Source of the DNA: Hyphomicrobium sp.
GTDB lineage: Bacteria; Pseudomonadota; Alphaproteobacteria; Rhizobiales; Hyphomicrobiaceae
DNA length: 64,000 nt
Direction of reading: 5' to 3'
Assembly (NCBI GenBank): GCA_003987725.1
Contig: RXJH01000008.1
Span: 217,401-281,400 of the forward strand
The notes beneath the pieces are model-generated. The model ran no database searches and had not been told where the DNA came from. It saw only the letters and a program-made list of their open reading frames with translations. Both the position numbers and the translations under genes were made by a program. Positions 47,242 through 56,378 of this stretch are shown one piece after another; positions within the stretch are counted from its first letter, which is position 1, and each line of letters opens with the position of its first letter.

Positions 47242-48141
47242 ATGGCAATCTTCATCAATGAAAAGACGCCGATCCTGATCCAGGGCTTCACCGGACGCAT
47301 CGGCACGTTTCACGCCCAGGAAATGATCGACTACGGTTCGAACGTCGTCGGCGGCGTGACCCCCGGCAAGGGCGGCACGTCCCACCTCGGCCGGCCCGTT
47401 TTCAACACCGTCAAAGGCGCGGTCGACGAAACCGGCGCAGAAGCCTCGATCGTGTTCGTGCCGCCGCCGTTCGCGGCCGACGCCATCATGGAAGCCGCCG
47501 ACGCCGGCATCAGGTACTGCGTCTGCATCACCGACGGCATTCCCGCCCAGGACATGATCCGCGTGAAGCGCTACATGCGGCGCTACAAGAAGGAAAGCCG
47601 CATGGTCCTGACCGGACCGAACTGCGCCGGAACGATTTCGCCCGGCAAAGCGATGCTCGGCATTATGCCGGGACACATCTACCTTCCCGGCCGCGTCGGC
47701 ATTGTCGGCCGCTCGGGCACGCTCGGCTACGAGGCTGCCTCGCAGTTGATGGCTCTCGGCATCGGCGTCTCGACCTCCGTCGGCATCGGCGGCGACCCGA
47801 TCAACGGTTCTTCGCACCGCGACGTGCTCGAAGCCTTCGAGAACGATCCGGACACCGACGCCGTTCTGATGATCGGCGAAATCGGCGGACCGCAGGAAGC
47901 TGAAGCCGGCGTCTTCGCTCAGGAACACATGAAGAAGCCGGTCATCGCTTACATCGCCGGTCTTTCTGCACCGAAGGGCCGCCGTATGGGCCACGCCGGC
48001 GCCATCGTTTCGGCGTTCGGTGAATCGGCCGCTGAGAAGGTCGAGATCCTCAAGGGCTGCGGCGTGACGATCGCGCCGACGCCTTCGGAGATGGGCGCGA
48101 CGGTCGCCCAGGTCCTCGGCCAGAAGAGAAAAGTTGCCTGA
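47242..48141 (+). CDS. mtkB: Malate-CoA ligase subunit alpha
   Basis: This 299-residue partner of MtkA has the Rossmann CoA-binding domain at the N-terminus ([20 protein letters not shown]) and [19 protein letters not shown]. The phosphohistidine lies in [12 protein letters not shown]. The power-helix region is [19 protein letters not shown]. It is tightly linked to mtkA, and together they form malyl-CoA for Mcl. A 10-base hairpin follows. Confidence 0.95.
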   Translation: MAIFINEKTPILIQGFTGRIGTFHAQEMIDYGSNVVGGVTPGKGGTSHLGRPVFNTVKGAVDETGAEASIVFVPPPFAADAIMEAADAGIRYCVCITDGIPAQDMIRVKRYMRRYKKESRMVLTGPNCAGTISPGKAMLGIMPGHIYLPGRVGIVGRSGTLGYEAASQLMALGIGVSTSVGIGGDPINGSSHRDVLEAFENDPDTDAVLMIGEIGGPQEAEAGVFAQEHMKKPVIAYIAGLSAPKGRRMGHAGAIVSAFGESAAEKVEILKGCGVTIAPTPSEMGATVAQVLGQKRKVA

Positions 48142-48149
48142 GATCGATC

Positions 48150-48180
48150 GAGGCCGGAGCGAAGTTTTGCCTCCGGCCTC
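48150..48180 (+). other. Hairpin between mtkB and ppc
   Basis: GAGGCCGGAG pairs with CTCCGGCCTC across an 11-base loop, 9 bases after the mtkB stop. No T-run follows it. It is possibly an mRNA-processing or stability element rather than a terminator. Confidence 0.6.
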
Positions 48181-48250
48181 CCTCTCCGGTACTCTATGTC
48201 ATCGACTTCCGAATTCTGTCCCTCACGCATAGGGACGTGGAGCCTTGGTT

Positions 48251-51100
48251 ATGCAGGATACGACGCCAGCGGTTGGCTCGACTAAACTCGACGAAACCGA
48301 GCTGATCAACGAGCTGAAGCGTCTCAGAAAGCAGATTCCCGACAACCCTTCGCTCAACCCGATTCTGAATGTCGGCTTTGATCTGTCGCGCCGGCTGGAA
48401 TCCGGCGCCGTGTCATTTGACGACATCCGGGGTTTGGCGGGACGGCTGATGGACCGCGCCTGCGTTCGCCGGGCTCGGAGACTCCGCGAAAAGATCGGCT
48501 ATGTCGATCAGGCAACGACGCTCAAGGATTTCACGGCCTACGTCGAGAGGACGGCAAACGAAACCGGTAACTCGATCGAAGCATTCGCCGAACGGTGGTC
48601 CCGCGCCCGCACCGGCATCGTTCTGACGGCCCATCCGACCTTCGGTCTTTCCGATGCTCTTTATCGCCGGATGGTCGATATCGCGGTCTCCGACCCGGCG
48701 GCTGACGTGACGATCGGCTTGCCGCATCGGCCCGAGCAGTCGTTGACGCTGAAGCACGAGCACAAGTGCGCGCAGGATGCGATCCGCAACCTTCGCAACG
48801 CGTACGAAGAGCTGCTGCACGGTTTCTACAGCGTGGCGTCGCAAAAATTCGGCGACGCGGCTTTCAAGCTTCGGCCGAAGCTGACGACGTTCGCGTCCTG
48901 GGTCGGTTACGATCTCGACGGCCGTACTGACATCGCCTGGTCATTCTCCTTTGAAGTCCGGCTGCGCGAAAAGCGCGCTGCGCTGGCCGACGTTCGCGAA
49001 CGCTTCGTCGTCTTGAAGCACAAGCTCGAAGGCGGCGATGCCGCTCAACGCATCGCTCGCCAGATCGTCGGCAAGCTCGACCTCGGCATTGCGGCCGTCG
49101 ATGAGCAGATCAAGGCGCTCGAGAGCTTCACGAACGACACCGAAGGTCTCGCGCAGGCCGCCAACGTCATCACCAAAACGGACGGCTACAACCTACTGAC
49201 GGTCGAGCCGCTGCAGACGCTGTTCGATAATCTGATTGACGCGGTGGAAGCGCCGCAGATGAAGCGCGCGACGGCCGCCCTCGCCGGCCTCGTCGAGGCG
49301 ACCGGCCTCGGCATGTCGCACATCCATCTGCGCATCAATGCTCTGCAGCTTCACAACGCATTTCGCGCTTACGTGCACGAGCCGTGGACTCGCGACCTGA
49401 CGGAAAGCCAGTCGCTGGCCCGCATCGTCGAGATGATCAAGAACTGCACGCCGGAAACGGTGAACTTCGCGACGCTCGATCTCGAAACCGCAACTGCGAT
49501 CCGCCAGTTCGCGCTGACCGCGCAGATCAAGAAGCATGTCGATAAGGAAACGCCGATCCGCTTCCTCATCGCCGAGTGCGAGTCGCCGGCGACGGTCCTG
49601 ATCGCAGTCTTCTTTGCGAAGCTCTTCGGCGTCCAGGACATCACCGATATCTCGCCGCTGTTCGAAACGCCGACGGGCCTGGAGAACGGCGCGCGCATCA
49701 TGCAGCGCCTGGTCGAAGAGGAGGCCTATCGCGAGTACGTCCAGGGGCGGAAGCGTCTCAGCATCCAGACCGGCTTCTCGGACGCCGGCCGCTTCATCGG
49801 ACAGGTTCCGGCGACGCTCGCCGTCGAGCGCTATTACCACGGGCTCGCGGCCCTGGTCGAAAAGGCGAAGCTCGAAAACGTCGAGACGCTCGTCTTCTCG
49901 ACGCACGGCGAGTCCATGGGACGCGGCGCGCATCCAGGCAACCTCTACCGCCGCCTCCACTACGTCATGACCAACGAGGCGCGCCGCCGCTTCGGTGCCG
50001 CGAACATCCCCGTCAAGCACGAGACGAGTTTCCAGGGCGGCGACGGCTACATGTTCTTCGGCAACCGCGGTCTGACGACCCGGGCGCTGGCGACGATCGT
50101 AATGGACGGCGACATTCCGCCCGCTGAGACCGATCCGTTCTACTCGGAGCAGAATTTCAGCCTCGACTTCTTCCTTCGCCTTCGCGCCTTCCAGCAGAAG
50201 CTTTTCGCGCACGATGGTTATCGCGCCGTGCTTGGAGCGTTCGGCCCGAACCTGCTCTTTAAAACCGGCTCGCGGCCCGTGAAGCGCCAAGGCGATCACG
50301 CATCCGATCGTGGCAATCCGGCGCGCATGCGCGCCATCCCGAACAACGCGATCCTTCAGCAGTTCGGCTATATCGCAAACGTTGTGGCAGGCCTCGGTAC
50401 CGCGGTCGGCGACGATCGCGAGCGCTTCAACAAACTCGTCAAATCGTCGAAGCGCCTGCAATCGCTGCTCGCGATGATCGGATACGGCAAGACGATCTCG
50501 AGCCTCAATGCGATGGACGCGAATTCGCAGGTCTTCAACGCCGGGCTTTGGGCAGCGCGCGCCTCTTGGGGCCGAGAAGAAGCGTTGAGCAGCGCATTCC
50601 GCACGCTCGCGACGCACCTGCTGCCGGACGACCGGCACGGCGACATCTCCGAGCTCGTGCATCTCCTTCGCCTTGACGCGATCGATTTGCACGCGATCCT
50701 CGTCGATCAGAATATCGAGGACGGTCTCGTGCCGGACGAGAACCGACTTGAGCTCGATCTGATGCAGGCCATCAGGCTCGCGTTGATCATGCGCATCTTC
50801 ATCCTCGCGGCTCAGCTGCCGCGATTTGCGCCGCAGGATGGCCTGTCCCACACGCAGGTTCTGGAAATGGCTCTGAGCCTGGAGATCCCCGAAGTCTTGA
50901 GCATTTTGCGCAGAGCCTTCCCGCACGACGCGAAAAATCTCGCAGGCAAAACCTTCGACGAGGCCGCCAGCTATCGCCCGCGCGGCATCGACGACTATGC
51001 GCGTCTCGAAACCGAGATTCTGACGCCGATGGAAATTTCCTATGAGTTCGTGCGCGAGATCGGCACCGGCATCTCGCATCACTTCGGTGCGTTCGGCTGA
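48251..51100 (+). CDS. ppc: Phosphoenolpyruvate carboxylase
   Basis: This 949-residue enzyme carboxylates PEP to oxaloacetate and supplies the C4 unit of the serine cycle. A TTG two codons upstream is possible, but the ATG (MQDTTPAVGSTKLDE) fits better. The first catalytic histidine is in VLTAHPTFGLSDALYRRM, where most PEP carboxylases read T-A-H-P-T-E. The second site region reads VFSTHGESMGRGAHPGNLYR. This divergent form is the type known in serine-cycle methylotrophs, where it is reported to be insensitive to acetyl-CoA. It is the last gene of the cluster. Confidence 0.93.
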   Translation: MQDTTPAVGSTKLDETELINELKRLRKQIPDNPSLNPILNVGFDLSRRLESGAVSFDDIRGLAGRLMDRACVRRARRLREKIGYVDQATTLKDFTAYVERTANETGNSIEAFAERWSRARTGIVLTAHPTFGLSDALYRRMVDIAVSDPAADVTIGLPHRPEQSLTLKHEHKCAQDAIRNLRNAYEELLHGFYSVASQKFGDAAFKLRPKLTTFASWVGYDLDGRTDIAWSFSFEVRLREKRAALADVRERFVVLKHKLEGGDAAQRIARQIVGKLDLGIAAVDEQIKALESFTNDTEGLAQAANVITKTDGYNLLTVEPLQTLFDNLIDAVEAPQMKRATAALAGLVEATGLGMSHIHLRINALQLHNAFRAYVHEPWTRDLTESQSLARIVEMIKNCTPETVNFATLDLETATAIRQFALTAQIKKHVDKETPIRFLIAECESPATVLIAVFFAKLFGVQDITDISPLFETPTGLENGARIMQRLVEEEAYREYVQGRKRLSIQTGFSDAGRFIGQVPATLAVERYYHGLAALVEKAKLENVETLVFSTHGESMGRGAHPGNLYRRLHYVMTNEARRRFGAANIPVKHETSFQGGDGYMFFGNRGLTTRALATIVMDGDIPPAETDPFYSEQNFSLDFFLRLRAFQQKLFAHDGYRAVLGAFGPNLLFKTGSRPVKRQGDHASDRGNPARMRAIPNNAILQQFGYIANVVAGLGTAVGDDRERFNKLVKSSKRLQSLLAMIGYGKTISSLNAMDANSQVFNAGLWAARASWGREEALSSAFRTLATHLLPDDRHGDISELVHLLRLDAIDLHAILVDQNIEDGLVPDENRLELDLMQAIRLALIMRIFILAAQLPRFAPQDGLSHTQVLEMALSLEIPEVLSILRRAFPHDAKNLAGKTFDEAASYRPRGIDDYARLETEILTPMEISYEFVREIGTGISHHFGAFG

Positions 51101-51145
51101 TCCTTCAGCCGTTCGCCTCCCGCAGCCGGGCGTTCGCTTTGTCGA

Positions 51146-52054
51146 TTACTTCAGATCGTTCGCGAGAAGCGCGAAGACTTCACCCTGGCTGGTTTCGCTA
51201 TCGAGCCACAAGAATGGCAGGCCCGGCCGGGATGCTTCGAGAGCGTCCTGGCCCGCTCCGATCTCGACGATGAGACTTCCCGCGGGCGAAAGCCGGTCCG
51301 GCGCACCGTCCAAAATTTTCCTTACAAGATCCATCCCATCCTCGCCGCCAAGATGCGCAAGCGTCGGCTCCGCCTGATATTCGGGAGGAAAAGCCGCAAC
51401 CGCCTCCGCTGTCACGTAAGGCGGATTCGAGATGATGAGATCGTAGGTGGCGGCAGGAAGGCCCTCGAAAAGGTCCGCTTTGAACAGGCGCACCCGCTTG
51501 TCGAGGCCATATGCATCAATGTTGCGTTTCGCGACAGCCAGCGCATCCGCTGAAATGTCGCTCGCGTCGACTCTGGCATTCGGAAACGCTTCCGCCGCTA
51601 GAATGGCAAGACAGCCGGATCCCGTGCAGAGATCGAGCACGCGCTGAACCGCGAGCGGATCGGGCACGATTGCCGCCAGCTGATCCTGCACCAACAGTTC
51701 GCCGATGAAAGAGCGAGGCACGATCACGCGCTCATCGACGTAGAACTTGTGGCCCTGGATGTAGGCGCTGTTGGTGATGTAGGCCGCGGGCTTGCGCGTC
51801 TCGATGCGCTTCGCAATCACGGCATCGATGCTTTCGCGTTCCGCGAGGGTCAGCCGGCAATCGAGCCAGGGATTGATGTCGTCAATTGGAAGATCAAGCG
51901 TCGCGAGAATGAGGTAAGCAGCCTCGTCGACGGCGTTCGTTGTGCCGTGTCCGTAGCTGAGCCCCGCGCGGGTCATCGACGTTACGGCGTATCTCAGCCA
52001 GTCCCGGACGCTAACGAGTTCTTCGATCGGCGCGTGCGGGGACTTGGCTGTCAT
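51146..52054 (-). CDS. prmB: Ribosomal protein L3 N5-glutamine methyltransferase
   Basis: This 302-residue methyltransferase is of the PrmB/PrmC type. It has the SAM-binding VLDLCTGSGCLAIL and the N-P-P-Y glutamine-binding motif in LIISNPPYVTAEAVA. The region AYITNSAYIQGHKFYVDERV-I-V-P and the R-S-F-I-G-E-L stretch are characteristic of PrmB. It modifies a glutamine in L3 of the large ribosomal subunit. It converges on ppc with a 45-base gap and has a desaturase gene upstream in the same direction. Confidence 0.94.
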   Translation of the reverse strand: MTAKSPHAPIEELVSVRDWLRYAVTSMTRAGLSYGHGTTNAVDEAAYLILATLDLPIDDINPWLDCRLTLAERESIDAVIAKRIETRKPAAYITNSAYIQGHKFYVDERVIVPRSFIGELLVQDQLAAIVPDPLAVQRVLDLCTGSGCLAILAAEAFPNARVDASDISADALAVAKRNIDAYGLDKRVRLFKADLFEGLPAATYDLIISNPPYVTAEAVAAFPPEYQAEPTLAHLGGEDGMDLVRKILDGAPDRLSPAGSLIVEIGAGQDALEASRPGLPFLWLDSETSQGEVFALLANDLK

Positions 52055-52079
52055 GACGATAGACTTTTAAGCGGCCGTC

Positions 52080-53240
52080 TCAAGCCGTCGCAGGAAGCTC
52101 GTCGAACCCGATCAAACGGCGCTGGTCTTCGTCCCAAAGCTTGAGACGCGCGCACCGGATGCTGTCGCGGAGCGTCAGACGGTTGATTGATTTCAACTCC
52201 GGGCTTCCCTCGAGGCAAGCCGAAAGGCGGTAGTTCGGGATAGTGCTGTTGAGGTGGTGAATATGGTGCAGGCCGATGTTGCCCGTGAACCAGTTCAGAA
52301 TTGCCGGCAGCTTGTAATAGGAGGATCCGAGCAGCGCCGCGACCTGGAAATCCCAGCCCTCGGTCTTGTCCCATGTTGTCTCTTCGAACTGATGCTGAAT
52401 GAAGAACAGCCAGCCGCCCGTCGCCGATGCGAGATGCAGAACCGGCAATCCGACCCACAGCACATTGGCAAAGCCGAAGAAATAGCAAAGGGGGGCATAG
52501 AGACCCACCAAGCCCAAGTTGAGCGCCATCACGCTCTTCCAGGTATCGCGCGGAGGCAACGCATGAAACCACGGCAGTCGCTGCAGAACGAGGAAATAGA
52601 ACGGTACGCCCAAACCGAACAGGAACAACGGATTGCGATAGAGCTTGTAATGAAGCTTCCCGAGTTTCGAGAGCTCCTGATATTCCCGGACCGTAATGGT
52701 GTCGATGTCACCCGCTCCACGACGGTCGAGATTGCCCGACGACGCATGATGATGCGCATGTTCCCGGCGCCACAGTCCATAAGGCGTCAGCGTGAACACG
52801 CTCATGCAGCGTCCGACGAAATCGTTAAGGCCTCGCGAGGAGAAGAACGAGCCATGGCCGCAATCGTGCTGGATGATGAAGGCGCGAACGACGAGACCCG
52901 CAGCCGGAAGCGCGAGGAGCAGCGTCGCCCAGTAAGCGTGCTCGACGGTTGCGAACATGATGCCGACGATGAGAACGAGCGGTACGAACGTCGTCAGCAG
53001 TTGCTGAACGGCGACGCGGGGGATCGACCCGCGGAATTTCTGGCAGTGAGCCGCGAGCCGGCGAACGCGCTGCTTCTGCGTTTCGGGCATCGGCGCCTGC
53101 GGCGCGACTGCTGAGCGCGTATCGCCGATCGAAACGTGGGCGCGACCTTCCGCACGCAAAGGCTGCTTAAGACTTAGGTTCAAAGCTCGTCCCCCAGGAG
53201 TGGAATCGACAACAGTTCGCCCGATGGCGTCGCGTAGCAT
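52080..53240 (-). CDS. Membrane fatty acid desaturase
   Basis: This protein has 386 residues from the chosen ATG; a shorter start (53090, MPETQKQRV) gives 336 residues, the more usual size. A still longer frame is ruled out because it would cross the upstream terminator at 53354-53390. Three histidine boxes bind the di-iron site: HDCGHGSFF, HAHHHASSG and HHIHHLN. Four or so membrane spans surround them. It resembles acyl-lipid omega-6/delta-12 desaturases. The start is uncertain, the family is not. Confidence 0.88.
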   Translation of the reverse strand: MLRDAIGRTVVDSTPGGRALNLSLKQPLRAEGRAHVSIGDTRSAVAPQAPMPETQKQRVRRLAAHCQKFRGSIPRVAVQQLLTTFVPLVLIVGIMFATVEHAYWATLLLALPAAGLVVRAFIIQHDCGHGSFFSSRGLNDFVGRCMSVFTLTPYGLWRREHAHHHASSGNLDRRGAGDIDTITVREYQELSKLGKLHYKLYRNPLFLFGLGVPFYFLVLQRLPWFHALPPRDTWKSVMALNLGLVGLYAPLCYFFGFANVLWVGLPVLHLASATGGWLFFIQHQFEETTWDKTEGWDFQVAALLGSSYYKLPAILNWFTGNIGLHHIHHLNSTIPNYRLSACLEGSPELKSINRLTLRDSIRCARLKLWDEDQRRLIGFDELPATA

Positions 53241-53353
53241 ATTCGACGTGCTTCGCGAAACGCTGTTGACGTCATTTGCTTGAGGAATGCGCACGAAGTG
53301 ACGCATTTCTAGCGCAAAACGCTCATGTTTTTGGGCCAGCGCATTTAGGTGCG

Positions 53354-53390
53354 AAAAAAAGAGGGCCGGATTGTGCCCGGCCCTCCTGAT
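53354..53390 (-). terminator. Intrinsic terminator (minus strand) of the tri-repeat protein gene
   Basis: The stem GAGGGCCGG / CCGGCCCTC with a 7-base loop is followed on the minus strand by TTTTTTT. It lies about 50 bases after the tri-repeat gene stop and upstream of the desaturase gene. Confidence 0.93.
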
Positions 53391-53435
53391 TCTTGGGTTT
53401 CGCGTCCATTCGCGCAATCTCTGGTAAATTACGCC

Positions 53436-54737
53436 CTAGTAATGCTGGCCCCAGATTTCGACGATGGCGGAGCCTTTGCCCCTCGCGGACGAGTCGAAGA
53501 AGCGCGAGCGGTATTTGGCTTCGATGTGATCGACCGACTGGCGCCGCTTGCCTCTGAGATCAATCGGACCATAGGTGCCGCCGGCATCCACCCTCGTCCG
53601 TACGGGGATGACTTCCTCTTCGCCGTCCGAGTAAACGACTTTAACCTCGTTGAGGGTAATCGCACGATCGCGAACCGTAACGCGGATGCGCCGGAAACCG
53701 CCTTCGTTGCTGCCGACCGGGATGATGTCCTTATCGAACCCGATGAAGCCCGCGGTCTGTGCGCCGAGCAGCACCCAGCCCTGGTTATACTTGCGGCCTT
53801 CGCCATTCGGCCCGAGCCACCCCGGAGCGTATTGTCCGAAGACTTCGATCCGGGCCTGCCCGTTGAAGCTTGGCCGCGAACGATAGACGAGCTGGATCTC
53901 CTTGATGAAGCGGTCGCCTCTGAGATCGATCCAGTTGGTACGCGAGTTCTTCGGGATGTCGGCGTTGACAGCAAGGGTATCGCTTTCGCCGTTCGCGTAG
54001 ACAACCTTCATTTCGTTGATGTGAATGTCGTTATCGAGCACCCGCAACCGGATCTTCGCGAACTTGCCGACCTCGTTGCCGACCCGGATGACGTCGCGGT
54101 CCGTCAGGAAGCCGACGTATTGGGCTCCGAACAGCACGTCGCCGCCGGCTGTCGCTTGACCGGGCTTGACAGGCGTTGCGACGGGAACCGTCGGCCGGGC
54201 CGAAAGATCGCCCGAAGACACGTTTCCGCGCCGGTCGTCTCCGCGATCACGGTCGTAGCGATCCGATGTGCCACGCCCGCTCCGGTCCATCGACCGGCCA
54301 TCCCGGTCTTGTATGCCGATGATCTGCAGCCGTCCGCGGCCGTAGCCGGGCGTCTGCTCGATGATGATCTGGTCGATGAATTTGCTGTCGTAGGTCTCGT
54401 TGATGGGCCGGCTGCGCTCGCCCCAGTACATGTTGATCTGGCGGTCTTCGTTCCAGACCGAGCCGTCGCTGTAGACAATCTGTACGCGCTGCACGTCGAA
54501 GAGCTTGCCCATCGCATTTTTGATGCGAATGCCTTTGTAGGCGCCCTTCGCTTGCCGCACGTCGATGGTGTACTTATCGAGCGCGAGATCGACGTCCAAT
54601 TCGGAAATCAGGATCAACTGATCGCCATAATAATGATGATGATAATGGCGATGGTGTCGGTTGTGCCGGGCTTCGGCCGCCGTGAGCAGGCCCATCGCCA
54701 GAATGGCGCACAGCCCTAGAACCAGTCTCCCCAACAT
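53436..54737 (-). CDS. Secreted protein with three related beta-rich units
   Basis: This protein has about 433 residues; AGAGGGG lies 8 bases before the chosen ATG (MLGRLVLGLCAILAMGLL), and an ATG 6 bases upstream is possible. After the signal peptide comes a His-rich stretch (HNRHHRHYHHHYYG). Three similar units follow, the first near residues 38-150, the others near 210-310 and 320-433. They share the pattern I-R-x-x-V-x-x-x-x-x-x-x-E-x-K-V-V-Y-x-x-G, then I-D-L-R-G, then a Y-R-S-R strand and I-E-V-x-G-Q. A charged D/R/G linker separates units 1 and 2. I do not recognise a named function. Confidence 0.85.
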   Translation of the reverse strand: MLGRLVLGLCAILAMGLLTAAEARHNRHHRHYHHHYYGDQLILISELDVDLALDKYTIDVRQAKGAYKGIRIKNAMGKLFDVQRVQIVYSDGSVWNEDRQINMYWGERSRPINETYDSKFIDQIIIEQTPGYGRGRLQIIGIQDRDGRSMDRSGRGTSDRYDRDRGDDRRGNVSSGDLSARPTVPVATPVKPGQATAGGDVLFGAQYVGFLTDRDVIRVGNEVGKFAKIRLRVLDNDIHINEMKVVYANGESDTLAVNADIPKNSRTNWIDLRGDRFIKEIQLVYRSRPSFNGQARIEVFGQYAPGWLGPNGEGRKYNQGWVLLGAQTAGFIGFDKDIIPVGSNEGGFRRIRVTVRDRAITLNEVKVVYSDGEEEVIPVRTRVDAGGTYGPIDLRGKRRQSVDHIEAKYRSRFFDSSARGKGSAIVEIWGQHY

Positions 54738-55050
54738 AAACATAACCCCTCTGGTTACTAAACGCCCGTGCCCCAAGTCGGAGCGCACTGTAGCGGCGGC
54801 CGAATCAAAAAGGCAGCGGGCAGACCAACGTTCCGCTCAACGGGAGTGGACGTGGTGTGAATCTGCAACACAAGCTTCTGGTTGTTATCTCCGTGGGTTG
54901 CGCCAGCGGAATAAGAAATTGATTTTCATGGCTCAGCCACATTCCGTTGAGACTTTTTCCTCACTCCGCGACCATCGTGAACGCGGTGAGAAACAGCGGG
55001 ATTTGCTGAGATTGAGCGCGTCGAAGACGCAACACTGACGAGCCGATCGC
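54738..55050. other. Intergenic region upstream of the tri-repeat protein gene
   Basis: About 310 bases with no supported gene. It should contain the promoter of the tri-repeat protein gene on the minus strand. The right end leads into the structured candidate RNA. Confidence 0.5.
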
Positions 55051-55200
55051 CAAGTGTGTAGGCCGCGGTCTTGCGACTCCTACGACTGTAGGCTGTACTG
55101 TCCGTACAGAGAGAGATCTGTGCGCCATCTCCAGATCCCCTTGGCGCAACTTCTTCACTTGAGGCCCGCAGTCTCCCCCGGCTGCGGGATTTTTTTTAGG
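55051..55200 (+). ncRNA. Candidate structured small RNA
   Basis: This stretch has several successive inverted repeats and ends in an intrinsic terminator, yet no plus-strand protein gene precedes it. The stems are GTAGG / CCTAC (55058-55083), CTGTAC / GTACAG (55093-55109), TGCGCCA / TGGCGCA (55121-55148) and CCCGCAG / CTGCGGG before a T-run. GATCTG / CAGATC (115-120 with 132-137) overlaps the third stem, so two folds compete. No convincing promoter was found, and the 5' end is unknown. It could alternatively be a 3' untranslated fragment. Confidence 0.4.
55165..55198 (+). terminator. Orphan intrinsic terminator, plus strand
   Basis: The stem CCCGCAG / CTGCGGG with a 10-base loop is followed by ATTTTTTTTA. 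It faces no identified plus-strand coding gene. Confidence 0.85.
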
Positions 55201-55223
55201 GGGAGGCGGCGGCCGGCCCGAAG

Positions 55224-56378
55224 TCAGGATCGGTCCGACGACGAGAAGCCGGCGGCTTTGGCCTCATCCTCGCTGCAAAACCAGCGCTCGCCGCGTTCCG
55301 GCCGTACCTTGGCGCCGGCATAGGCATCCGACCACGGCAGAGCGTAGACCTTCGACGACGCCCGGACGACGCCTTTGATCGGGCAGCCGTCTGGCGCTTG
55401 CCGCTTGGCCGCTTCCCACGTCTGGTCGCGCCAGGCTTGCGGGCGGACCACCTCACCCTGCCAGATGCCGGCTTTGGCGTTGCGTGCCGCGGTTTCCTCG
55501 CTGCCGAGCGAGCTGAAATACGAGCTGACGGCGAAAACATAACCGTTACGCACCAGCAGCGTCGCGATATCCGAGCCGTCGACGGTGCACCGTGCGATTA
55601 CGCGACCGGCATCGTCCTGTCCCGAACGGGTGCAAGTCACGACGCGTCCTCGGACAATCTTGCTGAGGCCGGACCGGGCCGCTGCCGCGCAATTCCATTT
55701 GCGTCCGTTCGCCCGGAAACAGGGTTGGAGCGCCGAAGGCGCCTCGATCCCGTCGACGCGGACGGTGGTGCCGTCGACCCGCATGACATCGCCGGTTATC
55801 GCCGCCGCCTGCCCCGAAATCTCGGACGAAATCGTGACTTGCTGCGAACCGCTGGTGCCCGGCGCGATATCGACTGCGCTAGCGCCCACGCCGTCAGCGC
55901 TGCGGAGCATGGGACCGCCGGCGTAGATCAGCCCGATAGCCAGCGCCGCGGTGACGAGATGATGGGCCTTGATTGGGAAATTGCGGGCGACGTCCGGCAT
56001 CATCTTGGCCTTGTTGCGCGCTGCGTCGACCGGAACGCGCAGAACCTCGCGCAGCGGCTGCAAAAGCGCGCCCAGCGAATCCCTTACGACCTCCCAGAAG
56101 AATTTCCCCCAACGCGAAAGCTCGGCAAAGGCGGCCACCGCGAAATCGAGAAGAGCCTCACCGAGGAACGAGAGCAATCGCGAAAGCTTTGAGCGAGCTG
56201 CGGCGACGCCAGCACGGCCCGCTCCGACGCCCGCGTCCGCAGCGTTCTTGACCTTTTCGACGGCTGCGACGCGGATGTCCTCGGCACGGCGCTGCCGATC
56301 CGCACGGCGTACGAGAACCGTCGTGCGCACATACTCACGCCATTCGAAGCCTTCGCTACGTCTACGCCACCCGAACAT
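55224..56378 (-). CDS. Membrane protein with degenerate SNase fold and C-terminal sunset domain
   Basis: This 384-residue protein has a charged N-terminal region followed by a likely membrane helix at about 140-157 (HLVTAALAIGLIYAGG). An SNase-like domain follows (about 185-310: GDVMRVDGTTVRVDGIEAPS and DDAGRVIARCTVDGSDIATL). The C-terminal 50 residues match the sunset domain (CPIKGVVRASSKVYALPWSD and GERWFCSEDEAKAAGF). In the nuclease loop the catalytic pair becomes Glu and Ser (G-I-E-A-P-S), so nuclease activity is doubtful. It lies 186 bases downstream of the kinase gene and might share its transcript. Confidence 0.82.
   Translation of the reverse strand: MFGWRRRSEGFEWREYVRTTVLVRRADRQRRAEDIRVAAVEKVKNAADAGVGAGRAGVAAARSKLSRLLSFLGEALLDFAVAAFAELSRWGKFFWEVVRDSLGALLQPLREVLRVPVDAARNKAKMMPDVARNFPIKAHHLVTAALAIGLIYAGGPMLRSADGVGASAVDIAPGTSGSQQVTISSEISGQAAAITGDVMRVDGTTVRVDGIEAPSALQPCFRANGRKWNCAAAARSGLSKIVRGRVVTCTRSGQDDAGRVIARCTVDGSDIATLLVRNGYVFAVSSYFSSLGSEETAARNAKAGIWQGEVVRPQAWRDQTWEAAKRQAPDGCPIKGVVRASSKVYALPWSDAYAGAKVRPERGERWFCSEDEAKAAGFSSSDRS

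Noticed and set aside
55054-55323. Plus-strand frame across the orphan terminator
   Set aside because: It would read through a strong terminator and into the antisense of the sunset-domain gene.
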